A DNA stretch of 64,000 nt from Paenibacillus sp. Marseille-Q4541 (GCF_018310695.1 NZ_JAGXCY010000011.1:1-64000), one strand, 5' to 3'. Counted from the first letter of the stretch, positions 43,383 to 53,604 are shown. Notes: generated by a model not told the origin, from the sequence alone. Made by a program: numbers and translations.

Positions 43383-45569
43383 ATGAGGATGATCTTGCAA
43401 ATCATAAATGCGCTGCTCTTTTTCCTCGTTACAGGTCTAGCGGTATATATGTTCATAAAAGTCGTGTATCACCGGTATCTGTACATTCGTTTAGGAAGGC
43501 CGGCTGACCTTAAGAAAGATTTGAACGAACGTTTACGTACCTTTGCAATTCAGGTATTTGGTCAAACGAAACTGTTTAAAGATCCAAAGAGCGGCATAAT
43601 GCATTTTGTAGTATTTTACGGTTTTATCATCTTGCAATTTGGTGCACTTGATATTATCTGGAAAGGGATAAGTGGTCATGGACTTCCGATTCCTGGTTAT
43701 GAGGGGTTTATCCTCATGCAGGAGATTACCGTTGTACTGATTCTTCTGGCGATCGGTTATGCGGCATTCCGCAGATATGGTGAGAAGCTGGATCGTTTAA
43801 AACGAGGGATTAAACCGAGTATTGTCGTGATCTTCATTACTACACTTATGATATCCGTGCTGTTTACCATGGCATTCGAGAGATTAAGAGAAGGCTTGGT
43901 ATCATCTCCATTGGCACCGATTTCATCGAGCCTAGCTGCTGGTTTAAGCTGGATGCCTGAGCTGGCAGTAAACACACTATATTATGTATTTTGGTGGCTC
44001 CATCTGATCATCTTGCTGTCATTCCTGATCTATGTTCCCCAATCGAAACACTTTCACTTAATTACAGCACCGATCAACATTCTTCTTCGCAGAACAGATC
44101 CTCCCGGTAAATTGTCCAAATTGGATCTTGAAGATGAAGAGGCTGAATCCTACGGTGTAGGCAAAATAGAAGATTTCACTCAGAAACAAATGCTTGATTT
44201 CTATGCATGTGTAGAATGTGGACGCTGTACGAATGTATGTCCCGCTTCAAGTACGGGAAAGATTCTGTCCCCGATGCATATGATCGTAAAACTAAGAGAT
44301 CATTTGACAGAAAAAGGAGCGCTATTAACTTCGAAATCACCTTGGATTCCAGCTGGCGTATTTGGGTACTCCGGTGTTTATACCATGGGTGATACAGAGC
44401 ACGCACTCACGGAGTGGAAGGGTGAAGGGATCACAGACATTCGTCCCACGATGGCAGTTCAGAAGAAAGCCTGGCACCAGGTTGAAGGCGTGAACGTGAA
44501 GGATGTACAGCTCATCGGCGGTGTTATGACAGAAGAAGAGATCTGGGCTTGTACGACTTGCCGTAACTGTGAAGATCAATGCCCTGTGGATAATGAACAC
44601 GTAGACAAAATCGTGGATTTAAGAAGACACTTGGTGCTAATGGAAGGCAGTGTGCCGCAAGAAGGGCAACGTGCGATGCAGAACATTGAGCGTCAAGGTA
44701 ACCCATGGGGTATTAGCCGGTCTGAACGCAGTAAATGGGTGAAGGAAATAGACCCGGAAGGAACACTGAATCTACAGATTCCAACCGTAAAAGAGAATCC
44801 GAAGTTTGACTACTTGTTTTTTGTTGGCTCCATGGGTTCATACGATAATCGCAGCCGTAAAATTACGCGTGCTTTCATTCGTTTAATGAATGAAGCAGGA
44901 GTGAACTTCGCTATTCTGGGCAACGAAGAAAAAAATTCAGGCGACACACCACGCCGCATGGGTAACGAGTTTCTGTTCCAGCAACTTTGTACAGAGAATA
45001 TCGAGACATTTGAAAAATATGGTGCCCATAAAATCGTCACTGCTTGTCCACATACATTCAATATTTTCAAAAATGAATATCCTGAATTTGGACTGAAGGC
45101 GGAAGTCCTTCATCACACACAGCTGCTAGACCAACTTGTAAAAGAAGGACGACTATCACCGAGACATGCAGTTGACGAAAAAATTACGTATCACGACTCT
45201 TGTTATCTTGGTCGTTACAACGATGTTTACGATCAACCTCGTGATGTTCTTAAAGCCATTCCAGGGGTAACGCTGCTCGAGATGGATCGAACGCGAGAAA
45301 ATGGAATGTGTTGCGGTGCCGGAGGCGGGCAGATGTGGATGGAAGAGGATGAAGGGAAACGGGTGAATCTGGCTCGTACAGAACAAGCGCTGGCGGTATC
45401 ACCGACGATGATCAGTTCCGCTTGTCCTTACTGCCTGACAATGCTTGAAGATGGCACAAAGCTGAAGGAAGTAGAAGAGCAGGTGAAAACCCGGGATATT
45501 GCAGAGATTTTGGAAGAGTCCGTATTCGGAATGAAGGAAATCCACGTACAGGAGGTCGTTGTTAAATGA
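43383..45569 (+). CDS. fadF: Membrane Fe-S oxidoreductase FadF (ETF-linked, HdrC/CCG type)
   Basis: A 728-residue fusion. The N-terminal 230 residues have about six membrane helices of the NarI/HdrE type. Two 4Fe-4S clusters follow, CVECGRCTNVCPASSTGKI and CTTCRNCEDQCP. Then come two CCG domains with ACPHTFNIF, TYHDSCYLGRY, GMCCGAGGGQMWMEE and SACPYCLTMLEDG. It is likely the route from reduced EtfAB to menaquinone. ATG 43389 is an alternative start with better spacing to AAGGGG. The last four bases (ATGA) overlap fadN, so translation is coupled. Confidence 0.93.
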   Translation: MRMILQIINALLFFLVTGLAVYMFIKVVYHRYLYIRLGRPADLKKDLNERLRTFAIQVFGQTKLFKDPKSGIMHFVVFYGFIILQFGALDIIWKGISGHGLPIPGYEGFILMQEITVVLILLAIGYAAFRRYGEKLDRLKRGIKPSIVVIFITTLMISVLFTMAFERLREGLVSSPLAPISSSLAAGLSWMPELAVNTLYYVFWWLHLIILLSFLIYVPQSKHFHLITAPINILLRRTDPPGKLSKLDLEDEEAESYGVGKIEDFTQKQMLDFYACVECGRCTNVCPASSTGKILSPMHMIVKLRDHLTEKGALLTSKSPWIPAGVFGYSGVYTMGDTEHALTEWKGEGITDIRPTMAVQKKAWHQVEGVNVKDVQLIGGVMTEEEIWACTTCRNCEDQCPVDNEHVDKIVDLRRHLVLMEGSVPQEGQRAMQNIERQGNPWGISRSERSKWVKEIDPEGTLNLQIPTVKENPKFDYLFFVGSMGSYDNRSRKITRAFIRLMNEAGVNFAILGNEEKNSGDTPRRMGNEFLFQQLCTENIETFEKYGAHKIVTACPHTFNIFKNEYPEFGLKAEVLHHTQLLDQLVKEGRLSPRHAVDEKITYHDSCYLGRYNDVYDQPRDVLKAIPGVTLLEMDRTRENGMCCGAGGGQMWMEEDEGKRVNLARTEQALAVSPTMISSACPYCLTMLEDGTKLKEVEEQVKTRDIAEILEESVFGMKEIHVQEVVVK

Positions 45570-47995
45570 ACAAAACGTTAGCGCAAGTTTTCGCTCACAA
45601 AACTGCTTCTAGAACGATTTCAAAAGCCGCCGTTATTGGCTCTGGTGTCATGGGGTCGGGAATTGCAGCCCATCTCGCCAATGCAGGAATTCCTTGTTTG
45701 CTGCTTGATATGGTTCCGAAATCACTAAGCCCAGAGGATGAAAAAGCAGGTTTAAGCCTTACGGATCCTAAGTTTAGAAATAAACTGGCAACAAAAGCAA
45801 TTGCAGCTCTTCCAAAATCAAGTTCGGCTCCGCTTTACGTAGCTGATTTTGTAAACCGAATTACACCAGGAAATACGGAAGATCATTTCCATCTACTTAA
45901 AGACGTGGACTGGATTATCGAAGTGGTGACGGAAAAGCTCGATATAAAGAAATCGATTCTGAAACAGATCGAGGGAGTTGTAAAAGAAGGAACGATCGTT
46001 AGTACCAACACTTCCGGGATCTCGGTAAACGCTATGGTGGAGGATTGTAGCGAAAGTTTCCGCAGGAATTTTATTGGAACCCATTTTTTTAACCCCCCTA
46101 GACATATGAAGCTCTTGGAGGTCATTCCGGGGTTCGATACAGATCCGGAGATCAGTGAGTTTATGGTGAATTTCTGTTCGAAACGTCTTGGAAAAGGGGT
46201 CGTTCTCGCGAAAGATACCCCTAATTTTATATCCAACCGTATTGGCACTTATGGACTGCTCGTTACTTTACATGAAATGAAAGAGAACAACTACACCGTG
46301 GAAGAAGTGGATGCAGCAACAGGTCCTGTCTTGGGCAGACCAAAGAGCGCCACCTTCCGAACGCTGGATCTTGTAGGGATTGATACTTTTGTTCATGTCG
46401 CCCAGAACGTATACGATTCCGTACCGGACGGACTCGAGAAAGATATTTTCTCCGTGCCGGATGTACTGAACGAACTTGTATCCAAAGGGTGGATTGGAGA
46501 AAAGGGTGGTCAAGGTTTCTATAAGAAGGTCAAAGGGGATCAAGGAAGCAAAATACTCTCCCTGGATCTTTCTACGATGGACTACAATCCAAGCGCAAAA
46601 GTAAGGTCAGCTTCTCTTGAAGCTGCGAAAGCAGTGAAAGGTTCAAGGAAGAAAATAAAAGCATTCCTCGGCACAAAGGACCGCTATTCGGAACTGGCGT
46701 GGAACGTATTGAAACAAGTTTTGATCTATTCTGCCGACAAGCTCAGTGAAATCGCAGATTCTATTGAAGACATCGATAACGCGATGAAATGGGGATTTAA
46801 CTGGGAAATGGGACCATTCGAAACATGGGATCTGATCGGTCTGCCAGAGTCGGTTCAGCGGATGGAAGCAGAGGGCCTTGTCGTACCTGCTTGGGTTAAA
46901 GATTGGATCGCCGCTGGTAACAAGTCATTCTACCAACAAAAAGAGGGAGCCGTACTTCATTTCTTCAAAGGAGCTTACAAAGAAGTTGAAACTCAGCCTG
47001 AATTGATTTCACTTCAAAGCTTGAAAGCTCAGAATAAAATCATCCGCCAAAACTCAGGTGCGAACCTCATTGATCTTAGCGATGATGTCGCTTGCTTAGA
47101 GTTTACTTCACCGAATAATGCGATTGGTGCAGATATTCTCGTGATGATCCAGCAAAGTGCTGAGGAAGTGAGAGCCAATTATCGTGGTCTTGTGATTGCG
47201 AATGAAGGACGTAATTTCTGTGTGGGTGCAAATCTCATGCTCATGCTGATGGAAGCGCAAAGTGGAGACTGGGATGAAGTGGACGATATCATTCGTTTAT
47301 TCCAAGGCAGCATGATGAAGCTAAAAGGTCTTGAGAAACCAGTAGTGGCAGCTCCTCACCGAATGACGCTTGGAGGCGGAGTAGAAGCTTGTCTACCAGC
47401 AGATCGTATTATTTTCTCGGCAGAATCTTATTTTGGATTGGTTGAGACGGGTGTAGGCTTGATCCCAGCGGGTGGAGGTTGTAAAGAACTAGCACTTATG
47501 ACAAGCGACCGGCTCAGTCCTGATGCAGATCTACAACCTGAACTGAACCGTATCTTCGAAATGATTGCGATGGCCAAAACATCGACCAGCGGTCATGAAG
47601 CACTACGTATGTATGGACGAAGTCAGGATAGCGTCGTCATGAATCAAGATTTCCGAATTTATGAAGCGAAACAAGCGGTACTTGAAATGGAACGAGCAGG
47701 GTACCAGCCTAAAGTATCTGGTAAAGCAAGAGTGGCTGGAAGAGACGGCCGCGCGGTTCTGCAAATGGGAGCACTTGGATTAAAAAATAGCGGGTACATT
47801 AGTGACCATGATTATTTGATAGCGAAGAAATTAGCGAACATCCTGACAGGAGGAGATGTGGCACCAGGAACGGTCGTCAGTGAACAATACTTGCTTGATC
47901 TGGAACGTGAAGCTTTCCTGAGTCTACTTGGAGAAGTGAAAACACAGCAGCGCATGCAGCACATGTTGTCCAAAGGTAAACCGCTACGTAACTAA
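45566..47995 (+). CDS. fadN: 3-hydroxyacyl-CoA dehydrogenase / enoyl-CoA hydratase
   Basis: An 809-residue bifunctional beta-oxidation enzyme. The dehydrogenase part has the NAD motif GSGVMGSGIAAHLANAG (residues about 25-41), the catalytic His in GTHFFNPP and DTPNFISNRIGTYG. The C-terminal crotonase part has NEGRNFCVGANLMLM (oxyanion hole) and ADRIIFSAESYFGLVETGVGLIPAGGG. The dehydrogenase-first order is the FadN type, reverse to E. coli FadB. It overlaps fadF by 4 bases and is followed by the thiolase gene. Confidence 0.96.
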   Translation: MNKTLAQVFAHKTASRTISKAAVIGSGVMGSGIAAHLANAGIPCLLLDMVPKSLSPEDEKAGLSLTDPKFRNKLATKAIAALPKSSSAPLYVADFVNRITPGNTEDHFHLLKDVDWIIEVVTEKLDIKKSILKQIEGVVKEGTIVSTNTSGISVNAMVEDCSESFRRNFIGTHFFNPPRHMKLLEVIPGFDTDPEISEFMVNFCSKRLGKGVVLAKDTPNFISNRIGTYGLLVTLHEMKENNYTVEEVDAATGPVLGRPKSATFRTLDLVGIDTFVHVAQNVYDSVPDGLEKDIFSVPDVLNELVSKGWIGEKGGQGFYKKVKGDQGSKILSLDLSTMDYNPSAKVRSASLEAAKAVKGSRKKIKAFLGTKDRYSELAWNVLKQVLIYSADKLSEIADSIEDIDNAMKWGFNWEMGPFETWDLIGLPESVQRMEAEGLVVPAWVKDWIAAGNKSFYQQKEGAVLHFFKGAYKEVETQPELISLQSLKAQNKIIRQNSGANLIDLSDDVACLEFTSPNNAIGADILVMIQQSAEEVRANYRGLVIANEGRNFCVGANLMLMLMEAQSGDWDEVDDIIRLFQGSMMKLKGLEKPVVAAPHRMTLGGGVEACLPADRIIFSAESYFGLVETGVGLIPAGGGCKELALMTSDRLSPDADLQPELNRIFEMIAMAKTSTSGHEALRMYGRSQDSVVMNQDFRIYEAKQAVLEMERAGYQPKVSGKARVAGRDGRAVLQMGALGLKNSGYISDHDYLIAKKLANILTGGDVAPGTVVSEQYLLDLEREAFLSLLGEVKTQQRMQHMLSKGKPLRN

Positions 47996-48024
47996 TCTTG
48001 AATCCAAAGGATGAGGTGAAAATC

Positions 48025-49230
48025 ATGAGGGAAGCAGTGATTGTATCGCTGGCTCGTACTGCGATTGGTAAAGCCAAAAAGGGAAGTCTTGCGGAGACAA
48101 GAGTAGAAGATTTAGGAAAAGCGGTACTAGAAGCCGTAATTGATCGGGCACCTGGTCTGCAAAAAGAAGATGTCGAAGATATCATTCTCGGTTGTGCTAT
48201 GCCGGAAGGCGAGCAAGGGTTAAATGTAGCGAGGATCATTTCGCTCTATGCAGGGTATCCGGTAACCGTTCCGGCACTTACGGTCAACAGGTTCTGTTCT
48301 TCTGGTTTACAAGCGATTGCTTTTGCTGCAGAGCGTATTATGCTCGGACACGCAGACGTTATCATTGCTGGCGGTGTGGAAAGCATGAGCCATGTACCTA
48401 TGACCGGATTCAAGCCTTCCCCGCACTACCGGATTGTCGAAGAAATGCCGGAAGTCTATATGGGGATGGGGCACACGGCGGAAGAGGTGGCTCGCAGATT
48501 CAATGTGGATCGCGAAGCACAAGATGCCTTTGCTGTAGGAAGTCATCGGAAGGCAGCAGCCGCGATTGCTTCCGGTAAATTCAGAGAGGAAATCGTACCT
48601 GTCACGGTAGCTTCTACTTCGGTTGACGACCAAGGTAGAGTACGCAGCCGTACGTTTACTTTTGATACAGATGAAGGCGTTCGCGAAGACACCTCCATGG
48701 AAGGATTGGGACGTCTCAGACCTTCATTTGCACTTAAAGGTTCCGTAACCGCAGGGAATGCTTCCCAGACCAGTGACGGAGCAGCTGCGGTAGCGGTGAT
48801 GAGCCGTGAAAAAGCAAAAGAACTTGGGCTTACTCCTTTAGCTACTTTCCGTTCTTTTGCTATTGCTGGCGTTGAACCTGAGGTGATGGGAGTAGGTCCT
48901 GTTGAGGCAATTCCCAAAGCACTCAAAATGGCTGGAATTGAAAAAGACGATGTGAAGCTATTCGAAATTAATGAAGCATTCGCATCGCAATGTCTTCACA
49001 TTATCAGAGCTTTGGAGCTAGATGAGGACAAAGTCAATGTTAACGGCGGGGCTATTGCACTGGGTCATCCACTTGGCTGTACAGGAGCGAAACTTACCAT
49101 CAGCCTGATCTCGGAACTGGCGAGACGCGGAGGCGGATATGGCGTGGTGAGTATGTGTATCGGGGGAGGAATGGGAGCCGCAGGGGTGTTCGAGGTACAC
49201 GCGGAGAAACAGTTCAGCGTGGGGTACTAA
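48025..49230 (+). CDS. fadA: Acetyl-CoA acyltransferase (3-ketoacyl-CoA thiolase)
   Basis: Read from ATG 48025 after GAGGTG; a TTG 27 bases upstream is less likely. The 401-residue thiolase has the acyl-accepting Cys in NRFCSSGLQAI, the His of GGAIALGHPLGCTGA and the second Cys in VVSMCIGGGMGAAG. It performs the last step of each beta-oxidation cycle. It forms the fadF-fadN-fadA block with tight spacing (29 bases). Confidence 0.96.
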   Translation: MREAVIVSLARTAIGKAKKGSLAETRVEDLGKAVLEAVIDRAPGLQKEDVEDIILGCAMPEGEQGLNVARIISLYAGYPVTVPALTVNRFCSSGLQAIAFAAERIMLGHADVIIAGGVESMSHVPMTGFKPSPHYRIVEEMPEVYMGMGHTAEEVARRFNVDREAQDAFAVGSHRKAAAAIASGKFREEIVPVTVASTSVDDQGRVRSRTFTFDTDEGVREDTSMEGLGRLRPSFALKGSVTAGNASQTSDGAAAVAVMSREKAKELGLTPLATFRSFAIAGVEPEVMGVGPVEAIPKALKMAGIEKDDVKLFEINEAFASQCLHIIRALELDEDKVNVNGGAIALGHPLGCTGAKLTISLISELARRGGGYGVVSMCIGGGMGAAGVFEVHAEKQFSVGY

Positions 49231-49238
49231 CTTGAACT

Positions 49239-49458
49239 AAGATGGGGCGGTTTCAAGGAGAAACCCTCGAAACTCGCCCTCCCTACACCACAATTTGTGT
49301 AGGGAAAGTAAGCTTTTGAGGTACTTGAGGCACAGTGCAAAACTGCTGCGGAGAAGGCGGAATCGACTGAAGAAGCGAAGCGCTCGCCTTTACATCCGGA
49401 TTTCATCCTCAGCTCATATCATCAAGATATCCGGATGTAACAGCGATCGAAAGACGAT
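49239..49458. repeat. Structured intergenic repeat, copy B, inside the fad operon
   Basis: The 317-base fadA-fadE gap has no gene but several hairpins: GGGCG/GTTTC helices at 49245-49279, CCCTACAC/GTGTAGGG at 49281-49304, TACATCCGGAT/ATCCGGATGTA (11-bp perfect) at 49391-49439, and GATCG/CGATC near 49444-49458. The order GCGGAG (49348), CTGAAGAA (49367), TCGCCTTTA (49384) matches copy A at 17148-17193 with the same spacing to within one base. No T run follows, so transcription may pass through. Confidence 0.75.
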
Positions 49459-49547
49459 CCGCATTCGAAGCAGCCATCCAAGCACCCTCCCAAGCACCAC
49501 GACCATTAATCATCCACAAATCCATCATCCGAAAGGAGTAACACCAA

Positions 49548-51338
49548 ATGAGCGACAACCAAACAAAAGAACCAAGAATTAAAGGCGGAAGTTTCATTAT
49601 CGATAACTTAGATGTAAATCGTATCGTGACACCTGAGGATTTTACAGAAGAACACCGCATGATTGGCGAAACGGTGCGTGATTTTATTGATGGAGAAGTA
49701 GTTCCTAGAGATGAGGAGCTTGAAAAACTGAATTATGAATTGACCGTAGAACTGCTGCGTAAAGCCGGCGATCTCGGACTTCTGGGTGCAGATGTTCCGG
49801 AAGCTTTTGGTGGGATCGGGCTTGATAAAGTAAGCTCAACCATTATTAATGAATCTCTCGCAAAAGGATCTGGTTTTGCTCTCTCTTTTGGAGCACACGT
49901 AGGAATCGGAACACTGCCTATCGTCTACTTTGGAACGACAGAGCAAAAAGAAAAGTATTTACCTGACCTTTCAAGCGGAGCTAAAATTGCAGCCTACTGT
50001 CTGACCGAACCAACATCAGGTTCTGATGCAATGGGAGCCAAAACAACGGCTCGCCTATCCGATGACGGAGAGTACTATATCCTAAACGGTTCGAAATTGT
50101 ATATTACGAATGCAGGATTTGCAGATATTTTTATTGTATATGCCAAGGTAGATGGAGAACACTTTACTGCTTTTATCGTGGAAAAAGAGATGGAAGGTTT
50201 CACACTGGGACCTGAAGAGAAGAAAATGGGGATCAAGAGTTCATCCACCCGCCCGCTCTTCTTCGAAGATGTAAAAGTACCGAGAGAAAACTTACTGGGT
50301 GAAATTGGTAAAGGTCATCGCATCGCATTTAATATCCTAAACATCGGCCGTTACAAACTCGCAGCTGGAACAGTCGGTGCAGCAAAAGAGTCCATTGAGC
50401 TCAGTTCGAAATATGCCAATACGCGGAAACAATTCGATACCCCTATTTCGAGTTTCCCGCTCATGCGCAAAAAACTGGCTGAAATGAACATCACGACTTT
50501 TGTTATGGAAAGTATGGTTTACCGTACAGCGGGGCTTCTGGATGAAGCACTTGCAGACATTGATTATAACAGCCCAGATGCGGGGCTCCATTCAGCTAAC
50601 GCCATTTCAGATTATGCGATTGAATGCTCCATTAATAAAGTTTTTTCTTCGGAAGGCCTAGATTTCATTGCAGATGAGGGTGTACAGATTCACGGCGGAT
50701 ACGGATATATTCAGGAGTATAAAATTGAACGGATCTACCGTGACTCCCGTATTAATCGTATCTTTGAAGGAACAAACGAAATCAATCGCCTCATTATTCC
50801 AGGTACGCTGGTGAAAAAAGCAATGAAAGGCGAAATCGCCCTTTTGCAAAAAGCGCAAGGTCTACAAGGTGAATTGCTGCAAATCGTGCCGACACAAGAA
50901 TTTGAAGGTCCACTCGGACAAGAAGAGCATATACTTGACATGACCAAGAAAATCTTCCTGCTCGTAGGGGGGCTCGCCGTACAGAAATTTGGCACCAAAC
51001 TTGAAAAGGAACAAGAAGCTTTGTCTAATCTGGCAGATATACTGATTGACGTATTTGCACTGGAAAGCGCGCTGTTCCGTACCAAGAAACAAATTGCTCG
51101 CGTCTCCGAAGAGAAAGCAGCGAACATGATTGAAATGACGAAAGTATATGCTTATGAAGCGCTGGAAAGAGTGGAAGCCTTTGCAAAAGAAACACTGACC
51201 TCTGTTGAATCTGGGGATATGCTCCGCATGCAATTATCTGTTCTGAAGAAATTAACAAGACTTACGCCGGCAGATACGGTTGCACTCAAACGTAGTATAG
51301 CAGCTAGAGTAGTGAATAACGAAAGATACACTGTGTAA
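49548..51338 (+). CDS. fadE: Acyl-CoA dehydrogenase
   Basis: A 596-residue FAD enzyme that opens the beta-oxidation cycle and passes electrons to EtfAB. Signatures are AYCLTEPTSGSDAMGAKT (FAD/substrate), YILNGSKLYITNAG, GERVL-like LLGEIGKGHRIAFNILNIGRYKL and QIHGGYGYIQEYKIERIYRDSRINRIFEGTNEI. A C-terminal extension of about 190 helical residues is typical of the longer FadE subtype of Bacilli. AAGGAG precedes the ATG. Confidence 0.96.
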   Translation: MSDNQTKEPRIKGGSFIIDNLDVNRIVTPEDFTEEHRMIGETVRDFIDGEVVPRDEELEKLNYELTVELLRKAGDLGLLGADVPEAFGGIGLDKVSSTIINESLAKGSGFALSFGAHVGIGTLPIVYFGTTEQKEKYLPDLSSGAKIAAYCLTEPTSGSDAMGAKTTARLSDDGEYYILNGSKLYITNAGFADIFIVYAKVDGEHFTAFIVEKEMEGFTLGPEEKKMGIKSSSTRPLFFEDVKVPRENLLGEIGKGHRIAFNILNIGRYKLAAGTVGAAKESIELSSKYANTRKQFDTPISSFPLMRKKLAEMNITTFVMESMVYRTAGLLDEALADIDYNSPDAGLHSANAISDYAIECSINKVFSSEGLDFIADEGVQIHGGYGYIQEYKIERIYRDSRINRIFEGTNEINRLIIPGTLVKKAMKGEIALLQKAQGLQGELLQIVPTQEFEGPLGQEEHILDMTKKIFLLVGGLAVQKFGTKLEKEQEALSNLADILIDVFALESALFRTKKQIARVSEEKAANMIEMTKVYAYEALERVEAFAKETLTSVESGDMLRMQLSVLKKLTRLTPADTVALKRSIAARVVNNERYTV

Positions 51339-51425
51339 CAGACGCTTGATTTAGCTAGATATACAATTGTTTTGGATGAGGAGTAGGTCAGCAGGAAGCA
51401 TTCCAGAGGAAAGGATTGATATTCT

Positions 51426-53102
51426 ATGAATGCAAAGCCCTGGCTGCCGTTTTACCCGAGCGAAGTGGCCCCCGCTTTTGATTATCCGAAACAGAATCTG
51501 GCGCTGTTCCTGGTCCGTTCCGCACATAAGTATCCGAATCGGCCAGCAATGCACTTTATGGGCAAGACGATAAGTTATAAAAAGCTGCTGGAGTCTGCGT
51601 ATCGTATGGCAAACGCACTACGAAGTAAAGGGCTGAAGAAGGGGGACCGGGTAGCTATTATGCTACCCAACTGTCCGCAAGTGGTCATTGCTTATTATGG
51701 CACCCTCCTGGCAGGGGGGATCGCTGTCATGACCAACCCGCTCTATATGGAGCGGGAACTTGCATATCAGCTAAAAGATGCTGGAGCAAAAATCATCATC
51801 ACGCTGGATCAGTTTTATGCTAGGCTTCAGAAGATTACTGGTGAGACGATGCTGGAGCATACGATTGTCACTTCTATCCCAGATTATTTACCTTTGCTTA
51901 AAAAAGTGTTGTATCCGTTTGTCGCTAAAAAAGATGGACCGCTGCCTCAAGTGGAATACAGTGCAACCGTACATTCGTTTACTAAAATCATTGCTGCTGC
52001 TGATAAAACACCATACTGTGAAACGGTGGATGCAGAACATGATTTAGCGTTATTGCAGTATACAGGAGGAACTACGGGTGTCCCCAAAGGGGTGATGCTA
52101 ACACACATGAATCTGATTGCGAACACGATCCAATCCGCCAATTGGTGTTATCAGGTGGAGGAAGGGAAAGAACGTTACGTTGCGGCGCTACCCTGCTTTC
52201 ATGTGTTTGGACTCACTGTCGTTCTTAATCAAGGGATCTATCGCGCAGGGATGCTGATTCTGGTTCCAAAGTTTGAACTAAACTCCATTCTCAAAATGAT
52301 AGAGAAAAAAAGACCGACCCTTTTTCCCGGCGCACCAACCATGTATATTGCCCTTATTAATCATCCTAAGATAAAAGACTATAACTTATCTTCCATTAAC
52401 GCTTGTATTAGCGGCTCTGCTGCACTTCCGGTTGAAGTTCAGGATCGCTTTGAGGAGTTGACGAAAGGAAGACTGATTGAAGGATATGGACTTACAGAGG
52501 CTTCGCCTGTGACTCATGCCAATCCAATATGGGCGAAACGGAAAATTGGAACGATTGGTATTCCGCTTCCAGATACAGAAGCAAAAGTCGTAAACCCAGA
52601 TACGGGCGAGGAAGTTGCTTTGGGTGAACCAGGTGAACTCATTGTCAAAGGACCACAGATCATGAAGGGATATTGGAACAGGCCGGAAGAGACATTCGAT
52701 ACGATTCGAAATGGCTGGCTATTTACCGGTGACATGGCGACGATGGATGAAGAAGGTTATTTTTCAATTATTGACCGGAAAAAGGATATGATTATTGCAA
52801 GCGGATTCAATATTTACCCACGAGAAATTGAAGAAGTACTTTACGAACATCCTGCGGTAAAAGAAGCGGTCGTCGTAGGGATCAAAGATGCTTACCGTGG
52901 TGAGACAGTGAAAGCTTTTATTGTGCTCAAGGATGGGCAGACAGCCGATCCGAAAGATCTGGAGAAGTTTTGCCGTTCCCAGCTTGCGGCATATAAAGTA
53001 CCGAGACAATATGTATTCCGTGAATCGCTTCCTAAGACCCTTGTAGGTAAAGTGTTACGCCGTAAATTGCTTGAAGAAGAGGAAGAAACTTCGGCAGGAT
53101 GA
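51426..53102 (+). CDS. lcfA: Long-chain fatty acid--CoA ligase
   Basis: A 558-residue adenylate-forming enzyme that activates fatty acids with ATP and CoA. The P-loop is YTGGTTGVPKGVMLTH, the A5 motif is IEGYGLTEASPVTHA, A7-A8 is GWLFTGDMATMDEEGYFSIIDRKKDMI, and A10 with the catalytic Lys is PKTLVGKVLRRKL. It lies in the operon 87 bases after fadE without a terminator between, and 35 bases before a thioesterase. Confidence 0.95.
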   Translation: MNAKPWLPFYPSEVAPAFDYPKQNLALFLVRSAHKYPNRPAMHFMGKTISYKKLLESAYRMANALRSKGLKKGDRVAIMLPNCPQVVIAYYGTLLAGGIAVMTNPLYMERELAYQLKDAGAKIIITLDQFYARLQKITGETMLEHTIVTSIPDYLPLLKKVLYPFVAKKDGPLPQVEYSATVHSFTKIIAAADKTPYCETVDAEHDLALLQYTGGTTGVPKGVMLTHMNLIANTIQSANWCYQVEEGKERYVAALPCFHVFGLTVVLNQGIYRAGMLILVPKFELNSILKMIEKKRPTLFPGAPTMYIALINHPKIKDYNLSSINACISGSAALPVEVQDRFEELTKGRLIEGYGLTEASPVTHANPIWAKRKIGTIGIPLPDTEAKVVNPDTGEEVALGEPGELIVKGPQIMKGYWNRPEETFDTIRNGWLFTGDMATMDEEGYFSIIDRKKDMIIASGFNIYPREIEEVLYEHPAVKEAVVVGIKDAYRGETVKAFIVLKDGQTADPKDLEKFCRSQLAAYKVPRQYVFRESLPKTLVGKVLRRKLLEEEEETSAG

Positions 53103-53137
53103 ATACAGGGTCTGGGACAGAGAAGGAGGCTCTTTCC

Positions 53138-53551
53138 ATGGAGAGTACAGAAGGCAAGCAATATATTGAATCTATGACGAAAGCCGCGGAACCTACGTTT
53201 TGGGGGTACCTTGGATGTGAGCTTACTGAAATTAAAGAAGATGAGATTATTGTTACTTTACAACCAGAGCCACATCATCTAAATCTCATGGGTATTGTTC
53301 ACGGAGGGGTTCTTTCTTCGCTGATGGATAACGCTATGGGCATTGCAGTTATGGTAAGACGTCCTGGAGAATCTTCGGTTACAAGTAATCTGAATGTCCA
53401 TTTCGTCAAACCGGCCAAGAATGGGCCGCTTACGGTTACCGCAAAAATTGTTCATGAAACTGGACGATCCCTAACGACCGAATCACGAATCGTAGATCGT
53501 GATCAAGAACTGGTTGCACTCGGTACGGGATCGTTTCGAATTACGAAATAG
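53138..53551 (+). CDS. PaaI/hotdog-family acyl-CoA thioesterase
   Basis: Read from ATG 53138 with AAGGAGG at 53123-53129; a longer in-frame reading overlaps lcfA. The 137-residue hotdog-fold protein carries the family motif IVHGGVLSSLMDNAMGIAV and HFVKPAKNGPLTVTAKI. It probably hydrolyses aromatic or medium acyl-CoAs to free trapped CoA during fatty acid degradation. It is the last gene of the fad operon, followed by a terminator. Confidence 0.9.
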   Translation: MESTEGKQYIESMTKAAEPTFWGYLGCELTEIKEDEIIVTLQPEPHHLNLMGIVHGGVLSSLMDNAMGIAVMVRRPGESSVTSNLNVHFVKPAKNGPLTVTAKIVHETGRSLTTESRIVDRDQELVALGTGSFRITK

Positions 53552-53562
53552 AAAGAAGATTT

Positions 53563-53604
53563 GAACTCACTGAGGGAGATATCTCATGGTGAGTTCTTTT
53601 TTTA
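53563..53604 (+). terminator. Terminator of the fad operon
   Basis: GAACTCAC (53563-53570) pairs with GTGAGTTC (53589-53596), an inner TGAG/CTCA helix stacks on it, and seven T follow. Confidence 0.93.

Noticed and set aside
49281..49304. CCCTACAC/GTGTAGGG hairpin as a terminator between fadA and fadE
   Set aside because: No T run follows, and the genes downstream belong to the same pathway and strand.
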